Both the position numbers and the translations under genes were made by a program. The notes beneath the pieces are model-generated. The model did no database searches. It was given only the letters and a program-made list of their open reading frames with translations, and had not been told where the DNA came from. Of a DNA stretch of 64,000 nucleotides, positions 44,067-53,838 are shown piece by piece. Each line of letters begins with the position of its first letter. Position 1 is the first letter of the stretch. The stretch is from Kingdonia uniflora. Lineage: Eukaryota; Streptophyta; Magnoliopsida; Ranunculales; Circaeasteraceae. The DNA is taken from NCBI GenBank assembly GCA_014058105.1, contig JACGCM010002890.1, positions 62,001-126,000 on the forward strand, written 5' to 3'.

Positions 44067-46202
44067 TCAAAGATTTTCAAAACGAATAACATCTAAGGGC
44101 TTGGTGAAGAGATCGGCAAGTTGATTCTCCGTACAGACATACTCCACAATAACAATCTTCTTCTCAACAAGGTCTCGAATGAAGTAAAATTGAATGTCAA
44201 TGTACTTGGTTCTCGAATGCTGTTCAGGATTTTTGGAAATGTTGATTGCACTTGTATTATCACAGTAAAGTGACATCACTCCCTGATTCACCCCATAGTC
44301 ATATAGCATTTGCTTCATCCAAACTAGCTGTGTACTACAACTTCCTGCCGCAATGTACTCGGCCTCTGCAGTAGATTGTGAAATGCAGTTCTGTTTTTTA
44401 CTTTGCCATGCAACGAGATTGTTCCCAATGTAGTAACATCCCCCAAAAGTACTCTTTCTTTTATCAAAATTTTCAGCCCAATCACCATCTGAGTATCCAA
44501 TAATATCTGATGTAGTGTCTCGAGTATACCACAAGCCAAACTCACAAGTCCCAGACACATATCGAACAATCCGTTTAACAGCATGTAAATGAGACTCCTT
44601 AGGACTTGCCTGATAACGTGCACATATGTAAACACTGAACACAATGTCTGGGCAACAAGCTGTAAGATACAACAGGCTTCCTATCATGCTCCTATACACC
44701 TTTTGATCCACATCAGTACCTGCAGAGTCCTTACTCAATTTTGTGGTAGTGCCCATTGGCGTCCGGGCATGTTTTGAAGAATCAAGACCAAAATTTTTGA
44801 CGATATCTTTGGCATATTTAGATTGAGAAACAAAAAAGCCATCTTCCCGTTGCTTGATTTGAAGACCTAAGAAGTAAGTCAATTCTCTAGCCATGCTCAT
44901 CTCGAATTCCCTTCCCATTAACTCACCGAATGCTTTGACATGAGAGTTCGACATTGAGCCAAAAGCAATATCATCCACATAAATCTGTACAATAAGAATT
45001 TCATCACCTCCCCGCTGAATAAATAATGTCTTATCAACTCCCCCTCGAATAAACCCCTTTCCAAGTAAAAAGTCTGAAAGTCTATCATACCAAGCTCGAG
45101 GAGCATGTTTTAGGCCATAAAGTGCTTTCTTCAAACGGTACACATACTCCGGATGATGGGGATCTTCAAATTCTTTAGGTTGAGCTACATATACCTCTTC
45201 CTCAAGTAACCCATTTAAGAATGCACTTTTCACATCCATCTGATAAAGTTTGAATTTTTTGTGACACGCAAACGCCAAAGGCATTCGAATAGATTCAAGT
45301 CTAGCGGTGGGAGCAAAATTTTCTTCTACATCCACCTCTTTTATTTGGTTGTATCCCTGAGCTACTAACCATGTTTTGTTCCGGACAACATCACCGTTCT
45401 CATTGAATTTTTTCTTGTAAATCCACTTATTGCCAATAATATTAGTATTTGTCGGTCGCGAAACTAAGTCCCACACTTCTTGTCGCTTGAATTCATTAAG
45501 TTCATCTTGCATGGCGTTAATCCAATATTCATCAGATAAAGCATCTTTGACGTTGGTTGGTTCAGTGATGGACACATAACACACACTCTCCACTATCTCA
45601 TATACCGTAGAACAATGATACCCCACACATCTAGCGGACTCATGAAGTGTAGAACACTCATAATCATCAAGGTATCTAGGAGCACTACAATTCCGAGGAG
45701 GATTATTACGAACAATATCATTTGATACTTCAATCTCCCCAGAAGATGTTGGAATAGCTTCAGCAGGAGGTTCTTCTTGAGCATCTTGTGTCACACTAGA
45801 TGAGGTTGGTAGGGAATCTTCTTGAACATTACTATCCCCATCATCTGTTTGTCCAAGAACTGCCGAGTCATCAACTACCACATTAATCGATTCCATGACC
45901 ATTTTGTGCTTCAAATTGTACATACGATAAGCTCTACTGTTTGTGGCATATCCCAGTAAAATACCATCATCGCATCGAGCATCAAATTTTCCTATGTTCT
46001 CCCGATCACAAGTAATATAACACTTACTTCCAAATACATGACGATATTTCAAGTTCGGCTTTTTACCAAACCAAAGTTCATAAGGCGTATTAAGTGTAAG
46101 AGGACGCAGATAAGCCCTGTTGATTATGTGACAAGAGGTATGGATAGCTTCTCCCCAAAAGTGACTAAGGACATTCGTTCCATGAAATAAAATTCGCCCC
46201 AT
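44067..46202 (-). CDS. Copia element E pol, integrase C-terminus, RT and RNase H
   Basis: A 711-codon open frame. Residues about 1-80 are the integrase C-terminal part (ELWFGKKPNLKYRHVFGSKC, then the GYxxNSRAYRMYN motif of the copia GKGY module). Residues about 235-470 are RT of copia type: EVWDLVSRPTN, YQMDVKSAFLNGLLEEEVYV, LKKALYGLKHAPRAWYD and the YVDD box (IYVDDIAFGS). Residues about 555-690 are RNase H: YSDGDWAENFDKRKST, AEAEYIAAGSCSTQLVW and LYCDNTSAINISKNPEQHSR. All catalytic acids look present. The upstream integrase core is disrupted, so the polyprotein is no longer continuous. Confidence 0.93.
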   Translation of the reverse strand: MGRILFHGTNVLSHFWGEAIHTSCHIINRAYLRPLTLNTPYELWFGKKPNLKYRHVFGSKCYITCDRENIGKFDARCDDGILLGYATNSRAYRMYNLKHKMVMESINVVVDDSAVLGQTDDGDSNVQEDSLPTSSSVTQDAQEEPPAEAIPTSSGEIEVSNDIVRNNPPRNCSAPRYLDDYECSTLHESARCVGYHCSTVYEIVESVCYVSITEPTNVKDALSDEYWINAMQDELNEFKRQEVWDLVSRPTNTNIIGNKWIYKKKFNENGDVVRNKTWLVAQGYNQIKEVDVEENFAPTARLESIRMPLAFACHKKFKLYQMDVKSAFLNGLLEEEVYVAQPKEFEDPHHPEYVYRLKKALYGLKHAPRAWYDRLSDFLLGKGFIRGGVDKTLFIQRGGDEILIVQIYVDDIAFGSMSNSHVKAFGELMGREFEMSMARELTYFLGLQIKQREDGFFVSQSKYAKDIVKNFGLDSSKHARTPMGTTTKLSKDSAGTDVDQKVYRSMIGSLLYLTACCPDIVFSVYICARYQASPKESHLHAVKRIVRYVSGTCEFGLWYTRDTTSDIIGYSDGDWAENFDKRKSTFGGCYYIGNNLVAWQSKKQNCISQSTAEAEYIAAGSCSTQLVWMKQMLYDYGVNQGVMSLYCDNTSAINISKNPEQHSRTKYIDIQFYFIRDLVEKKIVIVEYVCTENQLADLFTKPLDVIRFENL

Positions 46203-46448
46203 TTCCTATAGGATTCGGTTCTTACGTTCAGCAACTCCGTTCTGTTGTGGTGTGATTGGTGCTAAAAATTCATGTTTGATTCCATTCGCCTTACAATACC
46301 CTATCACATCACTGTCCTTGAACTCACCTCCACGATCGCTACAAATTTTGTCAATAGAACAATCCTTCTCATTTTGTATTCGCAGAGCTATGGCATGAAA
46401 TTCTTTAAATGTGTCTGACTTCTACCTTAACAGAGCGATCCACATGAA
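46203..46448 (-). pseudogene. Integrase core of copia element E, interrupted
   Basis: Minus-strand sequence reads FKEFHAIALRIQNEK, then ICSDRGGEFKDS, PQQNGVAERKNRI, that is, the second Asp and the Glu of the DDE triad of copia integrase. At least three stops interrupt it (after MVDDFS, within the next 10 codons, and near the 46202 start). The first Asp lies just upstream in IHMDLMGPM (46520 region). Confidence 0.85.
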
Positions 46449-47615
46449 TCATGAAAAATCATCAACCATAACCAAAATGTACTTCTTTCCTCCTAAAGTA
46501 CTTACTCTCATAGGACCCATCAAGTCCATATGAATCAACTCCAGAACTCGTGCAGCAGCAATGTTGGTAGATTTTTTGTGCAGACTCTTGGTTTGCTTTC
46601 CAATTTGACATGGTCCACACACTGCATCGGTTAGCTTGCTTGGTTTCGGAACCCCTCGAACTATTTCCTTACTCGTAATCTTCGCCAGATCACTGAAATT
46701 CACATGCCCAGACTGTTGGTGCCAAAGTTCCACATCGCTTATCTTAGCAACTTTACATGATATCTCCTTTTGCGATACAGCATAGCAGTTGCCCGAAGTT
46801 CTATCTGCAGTTACAATGCATTTCCCAGAACTATCAAAGACACGACATGTTTTCTTGTCAAATGTTACTGTGTTACCAGTATCACATAGGTGACTCACAC
46901 TCAGAAGGTTTGCAGTGAGTCCCTTGACATAGAGTACATTATCGATTGCCGGGCATCCAATTCCTTCTAGACTTCCCTTTCCCACAATCTTTCCACTCAT
47001 TCCTCCTCCAAAAGTAACATCACCTCCTGGAACATCTGTAACATTATTCAGACGTGTAGCATCCCCTGTCATATGTCGAGAGCATCCACTATCTACGTAC
47101 CACTGTGTAGAGTTAAAAGCATTTAGAGCCATTACTGTAGCATTGGACCTTAATTGTGCTACAAGATCCTTCTTCTGAACCCAGATTGATCTCACTTTCT
47201 TTCTTTCTTCTATTGCTTGAGTCACATTCCTGAAACCATTGAATGACTTTTGGATAAAAAAAGAGTTAGCAAACGATTGGGCATATGATCGATGAGGCTT
47301 TTCTCTTTCCAAACGTAGATTATTCCTACCACGGAGTTGAGGAACATATCTACAATAGGGAGCAAGATAACCCTTTCGACCATAAGCCTCACAATAAAAT
47401 ACATGGAAAACAAAAGGCTGCTCAGTCTGCCTATGAGGAACATCAATAATACTAGGTTTGGGCAAAAATGGAGTTGAAGTAGCTTTGACAAACTTAGTGA
47501 CTTGAGATGAGGTAGACTTGACGTTTTGCTCATCAAATCCTAATCCTCTTTTGTCAGGTCCATTTTTGCTCATACTTAGTATTTTGTCAATGTTTTTAGC
47601 TCCATGATAAAACAC
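46449..47615 (-). CDS. Copia element E protease and pre-integrase region
   Basis: A 388-codon open frame. The protease active site is visible at about residue 175 (WYVDSGCSRHMTGD, the copia DSG type), followed by GNVTFGGG-like glycine-rich flaps. The GAG-pre-integrase domain follows with LWHQQSGHVNFSDLAKITSK and the CGPCQIGKQTKS zinc motif, then the start of integrase (LELIHMDLMGPM) with the first catalytic Asp. The frame ends at a stop just after MVDDFS. Confidence 0.88.
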   Translation of the reverse strand: MFYHGAKNIDKILSMSKNGPDKRGLGFDEQNVKSTSSQVTKFVKATSTPFLPKPSIIDVPHRQTEQPFVFHVFYCEAYGRKGYLAPYCRYVPQLRGRNNLRLEREKPHRSYAQSFANSFFIQKSFNGFRNVTQAIEERKKVRSIWVQKKDLVAQLRSNATVMALNAFNSTQWYVDSGCSRHMTGDATRLNNVTDVPGGDVTFGGGMSGKIVGKGSLEGIGCPAIDNVLYVKGLTANLLSVSHLCDTGNTVTFDKKTCRVFDSSGKCIVTADRTSGNCYAVSQKEISCKVAKISDVELWHQQSGHVNFSDLAKITSKEIVRGVPKPSKLTDAVCGPCQIGKQTKSLHKKSTNIAAARVLELIHMDLMGPMRVSTLGGKKYILVMVDDFS

Positions 47616-47624
47616 TTCGAGTTT

Positions 47625-49032
47625 CTATTGAGTGGAGGTCAACTCGAGTCTAAGTTTCTCAATTTCTATTTCTCCCAATTTCACCTTTTCTACAGTAATG
47701 AGTCTGTTTTGTTCACATGTCTTAAGTTGACCACTAAGAGATTGTTTCTCATTCTTAAGTTTTTCAAGCTGAGAAACAAGTTGAGAGTACAACTCTTCAA
47801 GGCTCGGCTCTTCACAGTTATCACTTTCATAGTTATTATGATCATCTCCGTCAGTTTTAAGTGTAAACACATCAAAGTGATCACTTCCTGAGGAGATAAC
47901 AGTAATGTGAGCTCTCAAACCATTTCCTCCTTCTTGGAAGGGATCAACATGGTCATTAGAGTCATCATCACTATCATCCCACGTAGCAGTAATGTTCATA
48001 GCTTTATGATTCCTGTTAGAGCTCTTAGTGGGACAACTGTGAGCATAGTGACCATACTTGACACCTATAACATTCAACTTTATTGAGGTCTTGTTCTGAG
48101 TCATTATGAGTATGAGTACTTGAGTTAGTTTGTTTGCCATAAGACTTAACACGGTCATGAGGACGAGACTTGTAACTCACATTTTGTCCTTGTTTCTCAA
48201 ATTGCCTCTTTTTTAAAAGTTTTCTTAATTGTTGACTTATAAGAGCAATCTGAGAGTCAGAGTCAAGTTCCTCATCATTGTCAGAAACACAGTAGTTTTT
48301 AACATATCTGATTCCCTGAGAAGATGAAGAGTTGGAGGAAGACTTAAATACCGCACTCTTACTCTTCTTAGGATTTTCTATTTCAATTTCCATTTCAAAT
48401 GTACGTAATTTTCCAGCAAGTGTGTCAGGTTTCATTGTTTTATGATTTTGTGCTTCCTCTATAGCATCACGTTTGGATCTAAAACTCTTAGGAAGAGATC
48501 TTAAGATTTTACATACTATTTGAACATCGGTGTATCCAACTCCTAAAGAAGAACTGTTGTTGACAATGTCACTAAGTCTGGCATAAAACTCGCTAAAGGA
48601 CTCATCCTCAGTCATCCGGATATTCTCAAATTGTGATGTGAGCATTTGAAGTTTGTTTTCTTTAACAGTGTTATCACCTTCGTGAGTATGAATTAAGATG
48701 TCCCATGCTTCTTTCGAAGTGGAACATGCGGATATATGCCTATATTCACTATGGCTCAGCGCATTAAAGATAGCATTAAAACCTTTAGAGTTATACCCAG
48801 ATGTTTCTTTTTCTTCCTTGGTCCATTGATTTCTAGGTTTAGGAATTTCTACAGCAGTTGCTGGTTTACCCCGCATAACAGTAGGGGGCGCCCATCCATT
48901 TTCAATGGCAATCCAGACATCCTCTCCCATGGATTGTAAGAAGGAAACCATTCGAGCCTTCCAGTAAGGAAAGTTCGTGCCATCAAAGAGTGGTTGACGG
49001 TTTATAGGACCTCCAAATTTTTTGGAATCCAT
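47625..49032 (-). pseudogene. Gag of copia element E, frameshifted
   Basis: The likely start is the ATG at 49032 (MDSKKFGGPINRQPLFDGTN), giving the usual copia gag N-terminus (FDGTNFPYWKARMVSFLQSM). The UBN2-type core follows (LSHSEYRHISACSTSKEAWD, QMLTSQFENIRMTEDESF). Near 48060-48150 the frame shifts in the zinc knuckle: the frame to 48025 reads CYRCQ and the frame 48158-47625 continues with GHYAHSCP, so the CCHC motif is split. The tail is acidic (TATWDDSDDDS) and then coiled coil (LEELYSQLVSQLEKLKNE). This order fits Sirevirus gag. Confidence 0.85.
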
Positions 49033-49093
49033 AAAATCAAGCACGTACAAAAATAGGATCACCGCTCGGGATATAAAGCCTACAAGCGATTCT

Positions 49094-49105
49094 GCTCTGA
49101 TACCA
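49094..49105 (-). promoter_or_regulatory. Primer binding site of copia element E (tRNA-iMet)
   Basis: TGGTATCAGAGC on the minus strand, two bases inside the 5' LTR, is the standard initiator-Met tRNA complement of copia elements. Confidence 0.92.
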
Positions 49106-49107
49106 AA

Positions 49108-50153
49108 TAAAATTTTATTTGCTCGTAATTAATGTATTTTGGGAAACTAGGTCAGAACAATTCCTATCAATCAATAGTCTAAGGTTAAACAAAAACAATA
49201 AAAAACACAGACTAGGAATTAAAGGACACAAGCAAATATTTGCCCTGTGGAACCTTCTTACTCAGGAGAAAAACTACAGGTCATTGTCGAAGATCACGAC
49301 AACCAAAACTTTTACTAGTCAAAAAGAGTTATACTGAATTACACTTACAGATTTAATAACCTAGTCACAAGATTATTACTCTTCTGACTAAAGCTTCACG
49401 CTCCACCTTCTTCTTGTTCTCACAACAACTCTTCTTGACCTCTCACCAAGAAACTTCTTCTATTCTCGCAATAGCCCGCCTTGATCTCTCACCAAGAAAT
49501 TTCTTTTAGAATCGCTCTTGAACAAAATAATTGGGAAGTCTTTAAAACCCTAACTCAACATCAATCTTGTGATCAAAGGATGATTGATTGATCTTAAGTT
49601 CTTCACCCTCTCTGATAAAGTCTTTTGGAGCCCTTAGAAAGAAAAATCATTTTCCCAAGAAAAAAGAGCCACTAAAAAAGAAACTAGGGTTTCTTAAAAT
49701 AGTAGTTCTATTTCTCTCGATATTCGTTCGAACAAGACCAAAAGTCGTTCTAACGAATTACGACTAATTTGGACAAAAACCCTTGAAAGTTTACATATCG
49801 TTCGAACGAAAAGAAGTCTCGTTCGAACGATAATTGCATGTGGGCCAAATTCCAGGGGACTTGACAAGTCATTCAAATGACATGAAAACTCGTTCGAACG
49901 ACAATTGCATATGGGCCAAATTCCAGGGGACTAGACACTTCGTTCGAACGATAAAATTGTCTATGGACCAAATTTCCAGGGGACTTGACTCTTTGTTCAA
50001 ACGACAAGATAATTCGTTTGAACGAAAAAATAAAAAGAAATGCTCCTTCCTTTTATCGGAGAGTAATACTTACCTTCTGTCTTGTGATCTGTGTCTTTGA
50101 CTGAGACAACCAGAAACTCCACAAGCAGGAAATGAGACAAATAAAACCTTTCA
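49108..50153 (-). repeat. 5' LTR of copia element E (1046 bp)
   Basis: Direct copy of 39456-40523, with the same start (TGAAAGGTTTTATTTG) and palindrome array at about 49722-50030. The inner end reads TA rather than CA. Followed by the target duplication TCATT. Confidence 0.92.
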
Positions 50154-50260
50154 TCATTAACATTGCTGTGGTAATATCCTTAAAATTTCTCAATTCCAGA
50201 CCTCCCTCATTAACTGGTTTACAACGTTTCTCCCATCAAACTGTAACACCTTTTCTCTTG
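50154..50260 (-). pseudogene. LINE reverse transcriptase C-terminal remnant, first half
   Basis: The minus strand reads WEKRCKPVNEGGLELRNFKD and ITTAMLM, the conserved W.KVC.P..EGGLGIR.LKD motif just after the RT of plant LINEs. It is cut by copia element E at 50153 and resumes at 39455. A stop precedes WEK. Upstream LINE sequence is decayed. Confidence 0.7.
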
Positions 50261-51377
50261 CATGGGTCCCTTGACCGAAGTTATTATGATAGTCTCACAA
50301 TCTTTAATAATAGAAGCATACCATTTGTTTCTTCTATTTATGAAGCATTTTGAATATATTTTCCGCCCTAATGTTAATGATGTGGTTTTCACACAGTTGC
50401 ACACTCTCATACAACTTCAAATTTACTAAGGTTAAGCATAGAAATGCTATTTCCCCTCTCTTTTAACTTTATCAATGTAGTACAGCTATTTTTGTATAAA
50501 TATCTTGTACATTATCATAAACTTTCCTTATGTTTAGCTCATTTCGACTCCAATCTTGTACATAGGCAACTTATGGGATCCAAAATGTATAATTGTCACG
50601 GAGGTGGAATCCTTCAAATAAATAAGTATTTTGATCTTCTTCTGTATTCTTTTATTTTATTTTACGATTGCAAACATCTTATTGTGTAGTTAGATTTACA
50701 GAGATAATGTTTAATTTGTATGCTTTGAGAGGTTTACAAATTGATCCTGATTAGTAGAAACACACAAAAACACTCAAAGGCTATAAGCATTCTGGCAGTG
50801 AAACATCCGAGACCCTTCTTTATGGTTACTTTATTAGTTTTTTTGTACATTGGTTAAGTTTATCAGTGATTTAGCTCTGTAATTCAAATAATGAAGTGAT
50901 TAAGTTCAAACACATTGTATTGAATGAAAGTAATATAATTTTTGTAGAATATGGTAGTAGTTCTGTAGAGAGGATGACAGGGCAGTAGATTGACAATATT
51001 TGATTTTTAATTTATTTTTTTGTATTTTTTGAGGTATTGACGCCATTTTAAAAATGTCATTGCTGATATATGAAAACGCTACACGTCACTTCAAATATGA
51101 TGTTAAAAGATTTCAACTACGTCATTTTTTAATGACGTTATTTAGTGACGTCAATATAATACATTAGCCGACCGGCCACCGGAATTTAGTATCAATAACG
51201 TCATTTTTTGAAACCCCTTATACACTACTTAATTAATGACATATGCACATTTTTCCCCATCACTTATTTAATGGCGTTGTTAGTCCCTACCTTTCAACAT
51301 TATCACCTTCGACGTCATCGTTAAATCCCTTTTACGTTATTTTTTTAATGACGTAAAAACCCATATTTGTTGTAGTG
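50261..51377. other. Right part of CACTA2
   Basis: AT-rich without recognised genes to about 51000. From 51040 to the terminus the subterminal TGACGT/ACGTCA motifs recur (for example GACGTCA near 51148, AACGTCATTTTTTG near 51198, GACGTCATCG near 51312). Confidence 0.6.
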
Positions 51378-51643
51378 TTTAAATCTTGAGCTAGGCATGA
51401 CCTAATTTGACCACATGCTCGTTTGTTCATCTTCTTCCAAACACTCTCCTCTACCTCCTCAGGTTTGTCTTTTAGCACGTCGTCTAAATCTTGTTGACTA
51501 AGTGCATCAATAACTTTGCATCACCACATGCCAAAATTATTTGTGTCATTAAATTTGTTAACTTCAATTTTGGCATTGTTAAACATAATTATTGTGTTAT
51601 TCTGTTTAGGCACCGTTAAAGAACTTGGTTCATCTTCTACCAT
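51378..51643 (-). pseudogene. Gag start of copia element D
   Basis: From the ATG at 51643 the frame reads MVEDEPSSLTVPKQNN, then FNDTNNFGMW, a stop, CKVIDALSQQDLDDVLKDKP and WKKMNKRACGQIRSCLAQDL. This is the copia gag N-terminus (F.G.NF..W...M...L.Q.L...L). One stop replaces a codon after FGMW. The gag is interrupted by CACTA2 at 51377 and continues at 34580-34507. Confidence 0.88.
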
Positions 51644-51741
51644 TGCTCCGTAAATTTTTGTATGCTAATTAAATCGAAAACAAAGTGAAATCGAGATAAG
51701 AAGTTATCTCAAATTTTGAGAACAACCGAGGATACAAACTC

Positions 51742-51753
51742 GCTCTGATACAA
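51742..51753 (-). promoter_or_regulatory. Primer binding site of copia element D
   Basis: TTGTATCAGAGC on the minus strand differs by one base from the standard TGGTATCAGAGC initiator-Met complement and lies about 100 bp before the gag ATG. Confidence 0.75.
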
Positions 51754-51758
51754 ATCGT

Positions 51759-52313
51759 TGTGCAGATTCGCGGAACCCGACCACTGATTTGATCCAATTA
51801 GTGCATATCAAATTTAAGGAATAAACACAATCAAACGAGAACACACATTGACCATGGTTCAGCAAATTGCTTACATCCACACAAAATAGAGAGAGAGTTT
51901 TATTCAATGATCCAAGGTTACAATCTCACACAAGCTAATTTAAGTTCTCTCTAGGTTTTCTCTTGAAAAGCCCTTACCAAAGATCTCACTAAGGGTAGCT
52001 ACAAAAACTAATGGTCTAAATAACTTTTAAGTATTTGCATCTAGATGCAAATCTAGATCATAAGGCCATCCGGATTTCATCCGGATATGACTGGCCTTTT
52101 TTCAACAAAGTTAGGATAGAAATCCAGATTTTCTTATCACCCGATATCCATCTAGATTCCTCCTTTATACCCGACACATACTTCACCCCATAAGTAACTG
52201 ACTTGAGACTTGATCAACTACCTAACACTAATGACTAGGTAAACACAAAGACTAAGTAAAACAAAGACTCTAGCATGGACTCAACTCTCAGCATTACATA
52301 TACTTGTATCACA
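51759..52313 (-). mobile_element. 5' LTR of copia element D (about 555 bp)
   Basis: The inner end (TG on the plus strand at 51759, that is CA on the minus strand) is near the PBS. The outer end is placed at TGTGATACAAG (52313), where F-box pseudogene sequence begins. The outer border is inferred from the loss of F-box similarity, so it may be off by several bases. No second copy of this LTR is in the window. Confidence 0.65.
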
Positions 52314-53050
52314 ACCATTGATATCTATTTTGGATAACAGTACATATTTAAGCTTATCTTTCTCTAAATCAAAAGCTATGACTGACTTCAAATTTGTCCG
52401 TTTCTTCCAATGAAAAACTTCATTTACGTACACCAGCGGTATATATTGCTACATAAGGGTCGTTGAAAGGTTTCCTTGGAACAATCAATCTCCATTAATC
52501 TGTTCTAATGTGTCACCATCACCTTAAGGATTTCTTTTTCCCATAAATTTTGTATTTAAATAACCTTGTAATCCTTAGTACTAGGATTGTACCCAAAGCC
52601 AAATATATTATCACTGCTTCCCATACAAGTAAAAGGTTTAATAAGTACTTTTGCAACAAAATTAGTAGTGGGATTCCACAAATAAATTATACCACATGGT
52701 CCAACTTAAATCTATAGGGGTTGCATTTTTTGATATGCACATCAATCCGTTGTAAGAACCCCAATGCATTAAATCAATTTGAGGCCCCCTTTACTTAATC
52801 TCAGTGAGCAAATGGAGATTTACAATCTCATGACATTCATCAGTCTAAAAGATGGAAAAATTAAGATATTTGATAGGAAGAGTTTAGGGTTTGTTTGATT
52901 TGCGTGATTGATGTACAATTTCAAGAAATGGCTACTAATTAAATTATTTTAGGGTATACATACACACCTACAGATTGCCAAAGGTTTAGCAGAACTGTAT
53001 CTAGAAAGGATTTCAATCAATAGATCCTCTGGAAGGATTTCAGTCCACAT
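52314..53050 (-). pseudogene. F-box/FBA-domain protein pseudogene
   Basis: From the ATG at 53050 the minus strand reads MWTEILPEDLLIEILSRYSS, AKPLAICRCVC, a stop, then NNLISSHFLKLYINHANQTN, a well-conserved F-box (LPxxLxxEILxRLPxKSLxRFRCVCKxW). Further on, with frame changes, come YNGLMCIS, LWNPTTNFVAKV and FGFGYNPSTKDYKVI, then VNEVFHWKK and SVIAFDLEKDKL, which are the F-box-associated interaction repeats. Such proteins are substrate adaptors of SCF ubiquitin ligases. Stops and frameshifts show it is dead. The C-terminal end is cut by the LTR of copia element D, so this gene, or its already decayed copy, was the insertion site. Confidence 0.85.
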
Positions 53051-53519
53051 ATTCTTCACTTCACACTTCACACTTCACCAGAATCTAGAGAGAAACAAAG
53101 AAGAGAAAAAAATATGTATGCCCTAATTCCAGGAGTCTGGACTCCTAATTGCATAGGGTTTGACATTCTAGAGGATAAAATTCCTTTTTATGCCCGTTTT
53201 TGCTATTTTAAAGGTTGAGTTACTCTTTCAAGCTAGACTTTCTTCTTCCAGCAGTAGTGCATGAGGCTAGGGCTCATCATCTTTGAGCTACTCATACAAG
53301 CTCTTTTAGTTTTTCATCGCGCTATACATTTAAGAGGATTGTTTGGAGGTCAAGGACTATCATATAATACTAGTTCACTACGATGGTATTACTGAGATTG
53401 CCATCAATTGGTACTACCCAGTCAACAAATAATTCTAGAAGCTATCTAGTGAGGAAAATCTCTTATCTAGTAGGGAGAACTGGTGCATGGTCTTTAAATG
53501 CTTAACTCCAAAGGCTTGA

Positions 53520-53838
53520 TTGATTTTAATTTCATCCCTCTCCTAAAGTATTTTGAAGTCCTACAATAAATCAAAGTATTTACAACTATAGGGGACTATC
53601 ATACTTCTAAATTCGTTAGGCTTTATTTTCTTTCTAGTTTTCTTAGTTTTATTTTCTTAGGTTTATATAATAGGATCCTTCTAATATGGGAATCCTCTAG
53701 CTCTATTATTAATAGGCATGTAGTAGTGAGAGATTCATTCAATCAAGATCAATATAATTTTTCTCTTTATTATTTATTCCTTGCTATCTCTTTTATTTTC
53801 TCAATTCAAATCGCTTTCTCTACGTGTTCTCTATTAAG
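53520..53838 (+). mobile_element. LTR-like 3' part of element F
   Basis: A TATA-like TATATAATAGGATCC and the CATTCAATCAAGATCAATATAATTTTTCTC stretch, in separate blocks, have the look of a plant LTR R/U5 end, followed directly by a tRNA-Met-type PBS at 53839. The left border is uncertain. Only one copy is seen. Confidence 0.5.

Larger units (their letters stand above)
39456..50153 (-). mobile_element. Ty1/copia element E, Sirevirus lineage, nearly complete (10.7 kb)
   Basis: Two direct LTRs (39456-40523 and 49108-50153), perfect 5-bp target duplications TCATT (39451-39455 and 50154-50158), tRNA-Met PBS (49105-49094), PPT (40537-40524), gag, protease, integrase, RT, RNase H in copia order, and an extra ORF plus long spacer between RNase H and 3' LTR. 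A Sirevirus assignment rests on the gag zinc-knuckle region followed by an ATWDDSDDDS-like acidic stretch, the large size, the extra ORF and the palindrome-rich LTR. The LTRs differ at several percent of positions plus a deletion, so the insertion is not very recent. Frameshifts and stops in gag and integrase make it non-autonomous. Confidence 0.92.
34581..51377. mobile_element. CACTA transposon 2 with captured fragments and nested copia element
   Basis: The ends are CACTACAACAAATATTGG at 34581 and its near-perfect inverse CCATATTTGTTGTAGTG ending at 51377. The target duplication is TTT on both sides (34578-34580 and 51378-51380). Removing the transposon plus one TTT restores the copia element D gag frame. 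TGACGT/ACGTCA motifs are repeated in both subterminal regions (34590-34810 and 51040-51370), as in CACTA elements. Without copia E the transposon was about 6.1 kb. I found no TNP2-type transposase, so it is probably non-autonomous. It carries PRMT6-like, plant unknown-protein and LINE fragments. Confidence 0.9.

Noticed and set aside
44324..45784. Extra frames overlapping copia E RT and RNase H
   Set aside because: They are alternative-frame shadows of the 711-codon pol frame.
49094..49107. tRNA-like sequence
   Set aside because: Only a 12-base complement of a tRNA 3' end is present, that is a primer binding site; no tRNA gene was found anywhere in the window.
34507..51643. Treating gag pieces of copia D as two unrelated fragments
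   Set aside because: The frame and sequence continue across CACTA2 once one TTT copy is dropped, so they are one gene.
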